Positions 9,383 through 18,904 of a stretch of 64,000 bases of DNA are shown here, one piece after another. The DNA comes from Angiostrongylus vasorum (taxonomy: Eukaryota; Nematoda; Chromadorea; Rhabditida; Metastrongylidae). Positions within the stretch are counted from its first letter, which is position 1; each line of letters begins with the position of its first letter. A model generated the notes under the pieces. The model was not told the origin of the DNA and did no database searches. It worked only from the letters and a program-made list of their open reading frames with translations. The stretch lies in assembly GCA_018806985.1 (NCBI GenBank), contig JADANN010000197.1, positions 1,944,001-2,008,000 of the forward strand, written 5' to 3'. A program made the position numbers and the translations under genes.

Positions 9383-10564
9383 GTTCTTTTGTACAGCTAA
9401 CGAAGAATCTTTGTGTACTGAGTAGGGATTCCTTACCTATCAACGGCTTCCATGACTGCTTCTATCTTAGTTGAACCAAAGGCCTTCTGTAAATCGATGA
9501 AACTGAAACAGAACGGTCTTTTGTACTCTCGCGATATTTCACTGAGCGTTGTTATCGTGTAGATGTGGTCTATCGTAGTAAATTCTTTTCGAAACCCTGC
9601 TTGCTCACATGGCTGTCATTCGCCCAGCGTTCTGTCAATCCTGTTTACGGATGACTCGAGTGAAAAGTTTGTAGACGACAGACAGCAAGCAGATTGGGTG
9701 ATAGTTGCTGATATGGTGTAAGTCACCCTTCTTGAACAATAACACGGGTCTTGCTGGTCTTCCACTGAGTTCTACCTTGCATTCAGACAGGTAAAATGTG
9801 AAGAGCCCAGCCAGTGTGTTTACGAGGACTGGCGGAAGGTTTTCTGGTGTTCTGGTCTTATCCTGTCCAGATCAGGCGCTGTTCGATGTCTCACCGACGA
9901 AATAGCATGTCGGATTTCGGAAAGGGAGAACCGGTGGTACAACATATCCGTCCTCCTTTATTTCAGATGACGGAAGGTGGACGTGGCCATCGAAGAGATC
10001 TGAGTAGTACTTGTGAATGATTTTCCCCATTGCCTTTCTGGACGCTGTAACTGTTCCATCTGAGCGTCGGAGTGAAATCGTCTTGGTTTTGTACTTGGCG
10101 AAGCTTCGGTGGGCTTGCGAATGCTTTTCCCAGCCTCTGCAGCTTCTTGCTGCTGCTCTTCTCTCCTTAAGATCTTCTGTTATCGCCTGTCTGCACTGTT
10201 TTGCAAGTTCGGACGCTAGTTCGCGGTTGCCTGCAGCTCGTGCGATTCCACGCTGGCGTATCAGCTCGAGTGTTTTTGGAGACAGACGTCTCTTGGTGAA
10301 TTTCGAACTCTCAGCTTTCACAGCGCTGACGTGAAGATGTTGAATGAGCCGATCGTATTCTTCGTCGATGTTATTGACAATCGCATCTTCGCAACAGCCG
10401 ACTAATGAATCGAATAAGTCCCAGTTTATGGCGGTTGTGGGACTTCGGTTTTTTGGATTTAGCGGCTTTTTTCTCCTTCCCGCGAGAAATAGAATCTTAC
10501 ACGAAGGAGGCGGTAGTCTGATCCCGTATAGAATTATGGGACAACAGCGACATCGGTTAAGCAA
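9383..10564 (-). pseudogene. RTE linker and N-terminal RT block
   Basis: From 10564 down the frame reads TAINWDLFDSLVGCCED, DEEYDRLIQHL, then AGNRELASELAKQCRQA and SFAKYKTKTISLRRSDG, which is the usual region between endonuclease and RT. A broken stretch follows, and then AGFRKEFTTIDHIYTITTL and KRPFCFSFIDLQKAFGSTK, the start of the RT palm, at about 9600-9440. It continues the endonuclease frame at 10534-10989 and ends at the SINE-A insertion. Confidence 0.75.
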
Positions 10565-10989
10565 AACCTTCGGTTTTGTACGATATGGTTTACTTCGTTA
10601 TGGTACTCTCCACTGGGAGACTCCCGCGTCCAACGTTGACGGTGGGACCTCTGGAATTGCGAGTTACTATGGATTGTCTTGGTCGCCATGATAAACTCAG
10701 ACAGCTGCTCACCCTGTTCGTTCCATTTTAATCCGTGGGTCCCAATGTGACGTCCTTCAGACGTTCTTCTTGCTCCAATCTTGGCGTTGAAATCTCCAAT
10801 GATGACCTTGAAGAATGTGTCGTCTTCTCTGTAGAACTTCTCCAAGTCGATATAGAATGCTTCGACTTCTTCTTCGTCATAGTTTGGTGTCGGTGCGTAG
10901 ACGACGAAGATTGTCAGAGCCGGTATTGATCCACATCTTTTTAATCGTAAACGTCCGATTCGGATTGTAAGTTGTTCGAATGAACTCAA
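10534..10989 (-). pseudogene. RTE endonuclease block
   Basis: The 151-residue frame encodes [38 protein letters not shown] and [18 protein letters not shown], characteristic of the exonuclease-endonuclease-phosphatase fold of RTE elements. The GDFNA motif holds catalytic D and N. The more N-terminal endonuclease strand continues at 10990-11227 in other frames, so the ORF is broken. Confidence 0.78.
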
Positions 10990-11227
10990 TGTTTATGGAC
11001 AAACTCGTGTTGACGAGAAATGCCGAAGCCGCCGACTGCTCTACTGTTGAATGTTCCGAGTAACAGTTCTTCTCCGGTGTTACAGACAGCGTTGAATGGG
11101 TGGCGTTGTCTCGTCTGGGCCGGGCCGATGACGTCGTACCTTATCCTTCTTGCTTACATGAGCAAGTCTATCTCCTATCGAGGACGTGGATGCAAGTGTA
11201 CGTGCAATGTAGGTACAGATCGTCGCC

Positions 11228-12180
11228 TGTGGTTATATGGCATATACTTTCTATGTTTACGAGGGCGTATTCACTGATGCTCCTGTGGCTGTGTTCTTGC
11301 TTATGCATCCGCATTCTACGAGTAAATTCGGCAAAAGGCTGCAATTAAGTACCACGGAAGTATTTGGAACGCGGCAAGGAGTTTAGTTCGACAAATAAGC
11401 GCCATGTCCACTCTGCGAGAGCCTGGTAAGCTACCCGTGAGTATACCCAGCCTCCAAGTTCAGAGCTCAGCAACCTATAAGTCGGCATCAAAGTGTTAAA
11501 CACAGTAAAAAAAACGGGCCTTATTGCCATGATCCCAAAAGTGCCCCCAATTCCGCACCGTTGGGTAATACGAGTACGGAGAGGCTGCTAAAATCTCAGG
11601 GCCAATGGAAGCTGCCTGGATCACGAAGAACTATGGTGACGATCTGTACCTACAATGCACGTACGCTTGCATCCGAGTCCTCGATAGAAGATTTGCTCAC
11701 GCAAGCAAGAAGGATAAGGTACGACTTCTTCGGCCTGGCCGGGACGAGACGACGCCACCCATTCGCTGTCTGTAACACCGGAGAAGAAATATTACTCGGA
11801 ACATTCAACAGTAGAGGAGTCGGCGGCGTCGGCGCTCGTCAACACGAGTTTGTCCATGAACATTCGCTCACTCGAACAAATTACAACCCGAATCGGACGT
11901 TTACGATTAAAAAGATGTGGATCAATACCGGCTTTGACAATCTTCGTCGTTTACGCGCCGACATCAAACTATGACGAAGAAGAAGTTGAAGCATTCTAAA
12001 TAGACTTAGAGAAGTTCTACAGAGAAGACCATACATTGTTCAATGTCATCATTGGAGATCTCAATGCCAAGGTTGGACCAAGGAGAACGTCTGGAGAACG
12101 TCACATTGGGACCCATGGATTAGAATGAAACGAACAGAGTGAGCGGCTGTTTGAGCTTATCATGGCGGCCAAGACCATCC
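11228..12180 (+). mobile_element. RTE copy 2, 5' UTR and endonuclease start, plus strand
   Basis: The same RTE family as copy 1, in the opposite orientation. The untranslated leader (TATGGCATATACTTTCTATG, then TCTACGAGTAAATTCGGC) is followed by a frame at 11561-11974 with MVTICTYNARTLASESSIED and TRRRHPF, and after a frameshift [35 protein letters not shown]. It stops abruptly at 12180, where copy 3 begins in the reverse orientation. No RT is attached. Confidence 0.75.
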
Positions 12181-12935
12181 ACGGACAAACTCGTGTTGAC
12201 GAGAGCGCCGACGCCGCCGAACTCCTCTTACTGTGGCGTGTTCCGAGGAACAGCTCTTCTCCGGTGACATAGACGACGTTGAAATGGGTGGCGTCGTCTC
12301 GTCTCGGCCAGCCCGATGACGTCGTAACTTATCCTTCTTGCTTGCATGAGCAAGTCTTCTATCGAGGACTCGGCTGCAAGCGTGCGCGCATTGTAGATCA
12401 TCACCATAGTTCTTTGTAATCCAGGCAGCTTCCATTGGCCCCTGAGATTTTAGCAGCCTCTCCGTACTCGTCTAACCCCGCCGAATTGGGTTCTGTTTTT
12501 AACTTTTCGACTTTTCGATACCCATCTATAGCTTGCTGATCTCTAAACGTGGAAGCTGGGTATACTCATGAGTAGCTTGCCAGGCTCTCCCAGAGTGGAC
12601 GTAGAGCTTATTTGTTGGAGGCGACTCCTAACCACCTCCCATATACTTCCCTTTCACTTGATTGCAAGCTTTTGCCGAATTAACTCGTAGAATACAATCC
12701 GCATAGGCGAGAACGCACTCACACACGCATGCATGAATACATCTAGCAAATACAGAAACTATGTGCCAAATCGGCGCAGCAGAAGCAGGGAGTCCATCCC
12801 CTGGATCCACCTGCGTCTCAGGGAGGCAAAGGACGCTTTTGGTTCGCGATTAATCCCCTATCCGCCACCCTGGGGGACGCGCCACGTAGTCTCAAGACTA
12901 ACCGGCCCGAGATCCTCATATGAGGGATATCCGTA
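12181..12935 (-). mobile_element. RTE copy 3, 5' end, minus strand
   Basis: Reverse orientation of the same 5' region: 12181-12420 encodes the first endonuclease segment (QHEFVRG, SCSSEHAT, RRRHPF-like in broken frames), 12420-12660 the leader seen in copy 2, and 12660-12935 additional upstream leader absent from copy 1. Together with copy 2 it forms an inverted repeat with arms of roughly 500 bp and a spacer of about 300 bp. Confidence 0.7.
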
Positions 12936-13082
12936 GGTTATCCCCCTTAACACTTTTAAGTACTTTCACAAAAGGATGCGAATGTCAAACAACAAGTTAG
13001 TGTCTGAGAATTTGTTTCGACGACAGTGAAAGCTAATGTTCCTGCAAAACTAGAACTTTTTTGTTTATGATAAAAACTCTCT

Positions 13083-13285
13083 TTTATGAGAGACAGGGCA
13101 AAGACCCACATGGTGTGGTGGTGGACGCATTAGCCTAAGGAAAAGGTAATTGCGCGTTCTTTTCCCCACAGAGGACACCTGCTGTCCGGAGCTTTGCAAA
13201 TATCTCAACACCACTGTGACTGTATCACACACGGGACTCTGCCGTGAAAACTTGTGATAGGCAGTAAATAGAATGTTAACATTGT
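13083..13285 (+). repeat. SINE-A copy, complete 3' half
   Basis: GAGAGACAGGGCAAAG, GGTGTGGTGGTGGACGCATTA (A-box side), GCGCGTTCTTTTCCCC (B-box side), GGAGCTTTGCAAATATCTCA, ACGGGACTCTGCC and the tail GATAGGCAGTAAATAG occur in order. Confidence 0.75.
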
Positions 13286-13289
13286 CTGC

Positions 13290-14530
13290 TCTTTTTTTCT
13301 TACATTGCCCGACGTCATTTCTGACACACCGTACGGACCACGTCACTTCTTGCGTCCGATTCATGCCGTCGCACCCACAATTCACAAAAGTTCTTCGGAG
13401 GCACTTGCATGTGACTTTGGCTGCCCCTTTGAGGGTTTTTTGTATTTGTCACGAATGCCGTCGAATGCTTGTCCAATCGATTCTCCATAGAATACTGAAA
13501 TTTGCCTTACTAGGGTGTTCCGAGGTGGATTAGAGTAGGTGAGCTTGTCCGAGGCAAGTCTAGTAGCAATTTTTTGCATCCCGATGGGGTGTGAGACTTG
13601 GTGGATCTGACGCGTGGTCAATCGTGCACCTAGATAAGTTGGGCCTCCGTGCAAGGAACTAGAACACTTCCACTGCTCTACTCGCTCTCTTCTTTTAAGT
13701 GGAAGCAATCAACCAATATCTTATGTATGGGAAAAAATAGGCATTAACATTGTTTCAACCTGCGGCATGTTTTAACCGGACAAGATTTCGTCAAATATGT
13801 GTTTTATGACCATGCTGAACATCTCATGAAAACTAAATTGGTCACATTTTTTTAATCTCTCCACCTCCTTCTTCTCATCGCATGGCTAATCTTCAGGTAT
13901 TAATGAGGCATCGTGCATTTTTTATAGGTAATCGTATCAGGACGTCTGCTAAAGTAATCTCTTTCCCTGTGATGAACCTTTAAACAGTTAACCAACAAAA
14001 GGTTTCTACCTTTGATAGTCTTAACTCGCCGGATGTTCGTATTCCATGAATAGTGCGCTAGTGACCAACATCATCGACGTCCGAGGATGCTTTGCCTGCG
14101 AGCTAAGCTGTGGGCTAAAGTACAAACCGAACTCCGAGAGAGCGAGTATTGAAAAAACTCTGTTGGAGTGCTTCTCAGTAAGCTCCAAATTGTCCATACT
14201 TTGGTAAACGTAATAAGAAAAAACGGCCTCGAAACATATCGACCATTGGAAAATTGCATTGCTCATAGAAGCAAACCATATATATTGTCCCCCGATTATG
14301 AACTTTTTGCGATTTCATTGTATTCGTACAATTTCTCTCTACGACAAAAAATGAAAAACCAATAACGAGAAGGATTAGGCCGTGATTACCTGACGTGCCC
14401 CTTCAATCATGGGTTGAGTAGAAATTAGTTCGGATTACAAGCCCACTTTTGGTTTTGTTGATTTCAGGAGTGGAAATCAACGACGAGAACTAATTGAACA
14501 GCTTTTGAAGACGGCTGCGTTATTCTTGAC
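13290..14530. other. Unassigned sequence with two unassigned minus frames
   Basis: Two adjacent minus-strand frames (13708-13382 and 13385-13065) read as one discontinuous basic polypeptide (YSNPPRNTLVRQISVFYGE, KYKKPSKGQPKSHAS, NCGCDGMNRTQEVTW). I recognise no family. It may be another degraded transposon ORF, because the second frame overlaps a SINE-A. No splice signals support a host gene. Confidence 0.35.
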
Positions 14531-14544
14531 ATAAGATGATTGCG

Positions 14545-14890
14545 CTAGTAAGACTTGGATGTTCCAACAGAATTCTAACACTCGACAGAAAACCCTAACT
14601 GCATTAGTGAAAAGTGTGCCCGTCCTACGCAACCACTTTTGCGAAATGTCCTCCTCACCAGGTCTTAATCCTCTCGTATACTGTGTCTTATTAACCCTCG
14701 AGGAGGACGTTCGTGCTGCTCGCGACAAGGTACTGAATTCACTAAAGAATTCAGTGACGAAAGTGGGCGAAAAAACTGGGTCACAGGATGTCGCCTGCAG
14801 AGTCACAGGTTTTGAAGTTGAACACTTGCAATCTCCAGAAAGGGAAATGAGGAAGGCTCTGAAAAATTGCTGCTGTGTGTTGTTTATTGT
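14545..14890 (+). pseudogene. mariner-type transposase C-terminal remnant
   Basis: The frame at 14559-14909 reads MFQQNSNTRQKTLTALVKSV, aligning with the TFQQDxAPxH...T..WL region of mariner transposases. It continues as SSSPGLNPLVYCVLLTLEED, aligning with the WPSSSPDLNPLDYxVWSxLE motif that holds the third catalytic acidic residue. Then come VLNSLKNSVTK and a terminal VTGFEVEHLQ. In this copy the motif reads PGLNP, so the catalytic D is replaced by G, and the histidine of the FQQD block is lost. The element is inactive. The N-terminal helix-turn-helix part was not found upstream. Terminal inverted repeats were not identified. Confidence 0.65.
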
Positions 14891-14965
14891 TAGACATATG
14901 AACGTCTAATAAAATACAATACCGTTTCCAGGATCGACTTTCTATTAACCTCGGCATTGGAATAT

Positions 14966-15226
14966 GAAAGCGTCGTTTTCTTGTTCAGCAATCGCGAGGT
15001 TGTTAAACAGCATACATTTTCTTCCATACAAAAACACAATACAATACAACAGTAGCTGACGTTTCGGCAGTATCGCCTTCTTCAGAGCCGCTTTTTTACG
15101 TGCCTTCCCATGAGGAAGATTAGAACAGCTGATTATGGTCGCATAAGGTTGACTTTTTGTATGGAAGTAAATGTATGCTGTTTAACAACCTCGCGATTGC
15201 TGAACAAGAAAACGACGCTTTCACTA
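14966..15226. repeat. Palindromic PLE terminus (family P1) with intact ribozyme motif
   Basis: The left arm 14966-15033 and the right arm 15157-15226 are inverted copies (AACAACCTCGCGATTGCTGA and its complement). Between them lies a minus-strand hammerhead-like motif. Sequence outside the arms includes the CGACTTTCTATTAACCTCGG block also seen in family P2. Confidence 0.7.
15054..15089 (-). ncRNA. Hammerhead ribozyme-like motif, all core bases kept
   Basis: Minus strand, in order: GGCT, CTGAAGA, A, GGCG-ATAC-TGCC (stem II with one G-U pair), GAAAC, GTC, AGCT. Stem I is GGCT/AGCT with one G-U pair. The predicted cleavage follows the GTC. Stem III is only ACGT, self-complementary without a loop, so cleavage would need two motifs pairing in trans, as is known for short-stem-III hammerheads. 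Hammerheads are established components of PLE termini in other animals. Confidence 0.65.
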
Positions 15227-15229
15227 TAC

Positions 15230-16585
15230 CGTTTATCGTCCTTACAAGGTACAATACCGTCTATCTAGTTCTACGACACACAGTCACGGTGGGAAGTGTG
15301 ACTGTTAACATATAAAGCTATTCTTGGTTATGGGAAAAATTTTTTCATGTTCAAAACGACTGGAACGTACTTTGTGATTCATTGCTAGAAAATGCTGCTG
15401 GCGCACTGTGTGAGTCAAAGAGTCGATAAGATAACCAAGGCTTATTGCGCTAGGCTTAGCAGACGGTAAACAAACGCTGAGCTTATGTAGAGAGCTCTTA
15501 ACTGGCTCTCAACTCAAGTAAACCTAACACTTCGCCCGATTCACTCTATCGAGTTGGTCTAGTAAGTACTTTTCACCTGAAACTCGGCAAGCGTCAACCA
15601 CATTACGAGTGCTTCAGGTTATAAGACACTTTCAGAAAGCTTAGGACATCATTTCTTCGACACATTCCCGACGATGTTGGTTTCTTGATAAATGCTTGCA
15701 ATGCGCGTAGGATGCATGACGTCTCGAAAACTTGAGATACTTGGACATAAAAGAGGGTCTATGTTTAAAGCTCCTTCTCATCTTAGTGTTTTCAGGAACT
15801 CTCTCCTCAGAAAGAATTTTTTTAAATTTTTAATATGGTGGCTACAAACACCAACGACGAAGTCGGCAGCATCACTGCGTCCTGGTAGATGAAATGTTAC
15901 TTACTTGCTTGCGTGGAAGTTGCTGCGAGAACGAACCAAGATACAAACAAAGACAGGAAATACTTATTGAGGACCTCAGGAACTCAGAATTTCTTATTGC
16001 TTATTGAGGATCTTACTGCAACAGATCCATAGATTTTAATGGTGTTTTTTGGTAAAAGAGAGAACTAGTACTACGAGCCAAGATTTGTGTACTTAGACCA
16101 GAAAGCTAGATTATCTTGGGCCAATTGCGAGCCATCACTATCATCGGACTCCCATCGCACCAAGTGTGTTAATCATTATTAGTGCTGCTACTGTCTGCCG
16201 ATATTATTAATATTATTGCTCGTGCGAACCTACGTCTGAGTTTATTAGTATCTCTGAAGAAGTAACAAAAGAAAACTCTAAGAAGCGTTTAGCAGTAGTC
16301 GATTGCCGCAAATTCAGAATGGAGAGGCGTATTAAGGACATTTATTAGAAAATGGTTAATTCCAATAGCCAGAAAACCAACCACAAGGGTCATGAGAAAT
16401 GAGAGGAAATGGAAGCATCAGATGGGCTTCGAATCCACAAGTACCCATTCCAGTGCTTACTTACTCTCCAACACATCAATGCAGGTCCTTCCTTTGACTT
16501 TACTCAGCCACGTTTTTTTTCTGTTTGCTATTTTATTATAAATAAAACACCGATATAATAAAATGTTATGTGTATGATATTGCGT
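15230..16585. other. Unassigned sequence, no gene seen
   Basis: No recognisable domain. The frames are shorter than 70 codons. I see no copies elsewhere in the window. Confidence 0.5.
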
Positions 16586-16589
16586 TATA

Positions 16590-16980
16590 CCTCCCAACGA
16601 TTTACCGCTGGCTAGGAGGTGTTCCTCGGTGTCGGGCTGCGATGTACAGCGGTGCGGATTCCTACTCTCGGCAGGTTCTCCCAAGCTCGTAGTCCGGCGT
16701 TTCCATTCCATCAGGAAGACCTTCTTAGAGTAAATTAATACCAGGATCTGTCACCGTCCTAGTACCAAATTAGCCGCATGGTTGGAAATCTCCCTCTGAT
16801 CCACAAGGGCGGCGACTGCCTGTGGTTGTCAGGACCTGGGGGCAGACTTTGGCCTGGCTGACCTCGGGGTTCCAGGGAACCACAATGGCTAAACCACGAA
16901 ACTCCGAAAGAATGAGTTGTGCTGGGGCTCGCACATCCAGTGAGGACGGGCCATCCAAGCATCTAAGCATCTAATCTAAG
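16590..16980 (-). repeat. Repeat D, longest copy
   Basis: The block GGGGCAGACTTTGGCCTGGC, CTGACCTCGGGGTTCCAGGG, AACCACAATGGCTAAACC, GCACATCCAGTGAGGACGGG and CCATCCAAGCATCTAAG recurs at 42695-42840 and 61010-61150 (same strand) and reverse-complemented at 22925-23080. The left part (16590-16720) shares a block with 4845-4935. It has no coding potential I trust, and the element type is unknown. Confidence 0.6.
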
Positions 16981-17106
16981 CTAACCATCATGTTATAAAG
17001 TAGTGCATTATATTATGCTGTATTTATTGTGTTACAAATATATCATTGCATTGTTTTTATTTACGACTGTTTGCTAATACATTTTTTTGATGACTTCCAC
17101 CGCAGC

Positions 17107-17395
17107 TTCTGCTTAACTGGGTCCATTGTCGATTTGTGCTAAACCGATCATTTCCGTTGAAGGGTGATTATTGATAGCACCATTATAGTAAAAAATTTTG
17201 CTGATAGAAAAAGCAAACAACGGGGATCGGTTGGTGTAGTGGATAACACATGGTCCCTCCCTAAAGGTAATCGCAGTTTCGAAACCTATCTGAGGTTCTG
17301 AGTTTTGCTCATATCTCAACATTCTTCTGGTTGCATTTCACACAGTACTCTGCCAGGAAGAAACAAGATGTGGAAGCAAATAAAAGTTAGGATGT
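17107..17395 (+). repeat. SINE-A, long form with 5' leader
   Basis: The leader (CGATTTGTGC, GGGTGATTATTGATAGCACC) precedes the pol III-like domain TTGGTGTAGTGGATAACACA (A box) and CAGTTTCGAAACC (B box), followed by TTCTGAGTTTTGCTCATATC and AGTACTCTGCCAGG. The A box lies about 120 nt inside the element. Confidence 0.7.
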
Positions 17396-18089
17396 TGTTA
17401 TTATAACCAGAAAAATCGTTCTTAGGCGACCGGATAGAACAGTTGTAGGTTCATATGGCATCTCAACGACAGTCACATTCACGTCTTCTTATCTTCATAT
17501 CAGATCAGACAGGATGCATGCGTCGCCTCAGCTGTCCACTGTTCCGGAGTCTAATATACCGTCTCCACAGCGAAGAAATGCAGAACATCTGTTCTCAAAA
17601 AAACCACACCGACGAAATACATGATTTTCGTCTTCATACTACCAGTCCACATCACATCAATGTACTAAGCCAGCCTTTTACATCCTAGTCGTGAGAACCC
17701 AGCCCGTAAGACACGTTGTACCTTTTTTATATGGACCATGTTTTTCCAAAAAAAACCCATGGCATCGGCCTCTATAAAGCAATTTGCTTGCTGTGTGTCA
17801 TCTACGCAGTGTTATGCAGAGTCATTATTAAGATGATTCACAAAAAAATTGAACAAATCACAGTCTTGCTACGAACAAGTAGGTTTCCCAAAAAAAGATT
17901 CATTGCTATTGATGAGATCCATATTATTACGAAAGCAATCAAAGTATTGAGTACGAGACGTTTCACCGTCTCACTTTTATCATATTGAAGGGTTCTCGTA
18001 CTTACGATGAGACGGCAGCGGGAAAGAAGCAGAAGCCCTAAATAATTGGTGCATTCCTATTCAATTAATGCATTTATCCATAGTGTAAG

Positions 18090-18377
18090 GTGCGTCTGGC
18101 GTAGTGGTCGGAGGCGCCCTGCAACACACGCCTGGGATCGATCCCCACAACCATGGCCCATCAAACCTTCCATCCCTCCGGGGTCGGCAAATTGGTACCA
18201 GACTTGTATGAGAGGATAGCAGCACTGGCTCGATACATCGGCGGGCCACCGCGAGTTATTTTAAATGCCAGACATGCATTCAGTCACCTCTAAACAATGC
18301 TTAACGAAGTAGAATGCACGGCGCATCCCTCAAGGATCGATCAACGTCGAGAGCTTTATTTTATTTTTATTCTTTAC
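18090..18377 (+). repeat. SINE-B with 12-bp target duplication
   Basis: A tRNA-like head with GGCGTAGTGG (A box) and GGGATCGATCC (B box), a body CTCCGGGGTCGGCAAATTGG, and a tail GATCAACGTCGAGAGCTTTA. The flanks CCATAGTGTAAG (18078-18089) and CCATAGTGTTAG (18378-18389) are a near-perfect target-site duplication. Confidence 0.85.
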
Positions 18378-18641
18378 CCATAGTGTTAGAAAGTAGGACA
18401 TCATAAGCAAAGTTGATGTTGACAGTTACATCATACACGCTTTTCTTCGTAACAGCGCTGCTATAACATGCAACATTAGTCAGGCGGACTAAATGCTGGT
18501 TGATTTCGGCGATGTAAGCGGAAAAATCGGTCTTTAGTTGGTGTGAAAGAAAGCGATGCTCAGGACGGGCGGATATTATCTTCAGTCTGTACACAACGAC
18601 TACTTTGGAAGAGCTAGCGATTTCTATCGCGATATGAGATT

Positions 18642-18901
18642 CAACGTCTTGGTTTGCTCAAAAGTGGAGCGCATTTGGCTTCACTAACAGAACAGATGCA
18701 GAAGGATTGCTCTTCTATGGTCCGAAATTTCGTATCCCTTTATACTGTCATTGGGCCAATAATAGCTTGTCGCTGTGTTATTTCTGTCATCGAGGGCAAC
18801 TCATTGAAGAATATTTGGAAGCTCACAGGGAAATTCCACGTGGAAAACACTATTTTATTCCAGAAAAATCATTTGAAGCATTTAGATTAAACATTTGTTG
18901 A
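18642..18901 (+). other. Unidentified open frame of about 86 codons
   Basis: The frame contains WFAQKWSAFGFTNRTDAEGL, FYGPKFRIPLYCHWANNSLS and LCYFCHRGQLIEEYLEAH. Its composition looks protein-like (several W, C, H and aromatic residues) rather than random, and it ends with a stop at about 18901. I recognise no family. There is no clear start codon before residue 22 of the frame. It could be a degraded transposase or an isolated exon, and the sequence does not decide between them. Confidence 0.3.
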
Positions 18902-18904
18902 GTC

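Larger units (their letters stand above)
8110..11227 (-). mobile_element. RTE-type non-LTR retrotransposon, copy 1
   Basis: Read right to left this is a nearly full-length RTE element. It has an apurinic-type endonuclease (11227-10534, including [19 protein letters not shown] and [11 protein letters not shown]), a linker (10564-9872, NWDLFDSLVG...SPKTLELIRQRG), an RT (9600-8750) and a C-terminal region (8750-8180) with WAGHVMRMNDNRWTRAISDW and GRPPTQWSGFF. RTE proteins nick target DNA and prime reverse transcription there. Frame breaks separate the blocks, and in-frame stops are visible at 9433-9435 and 9397-9399. A SINE-A (9187-9372) is inserted within the RT. The element is dead. Its left end is uncertain, and its right end is a head-to-head joint with copy 2. 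Confidence 0.8.

Noticed and set aside
12640..12935. HDV-like ribozyme at the RTE 5' leader (minus strand starting GGGGGAT near 12946)
   Set aside because: RTE leaders in some animals carry such ribozymes, and a GGGGGAT/ATCCCTC pairing exists, but only 11 nt separate the strands, too few for the required nested pseudoknot. The distal pairing partner is too far away.
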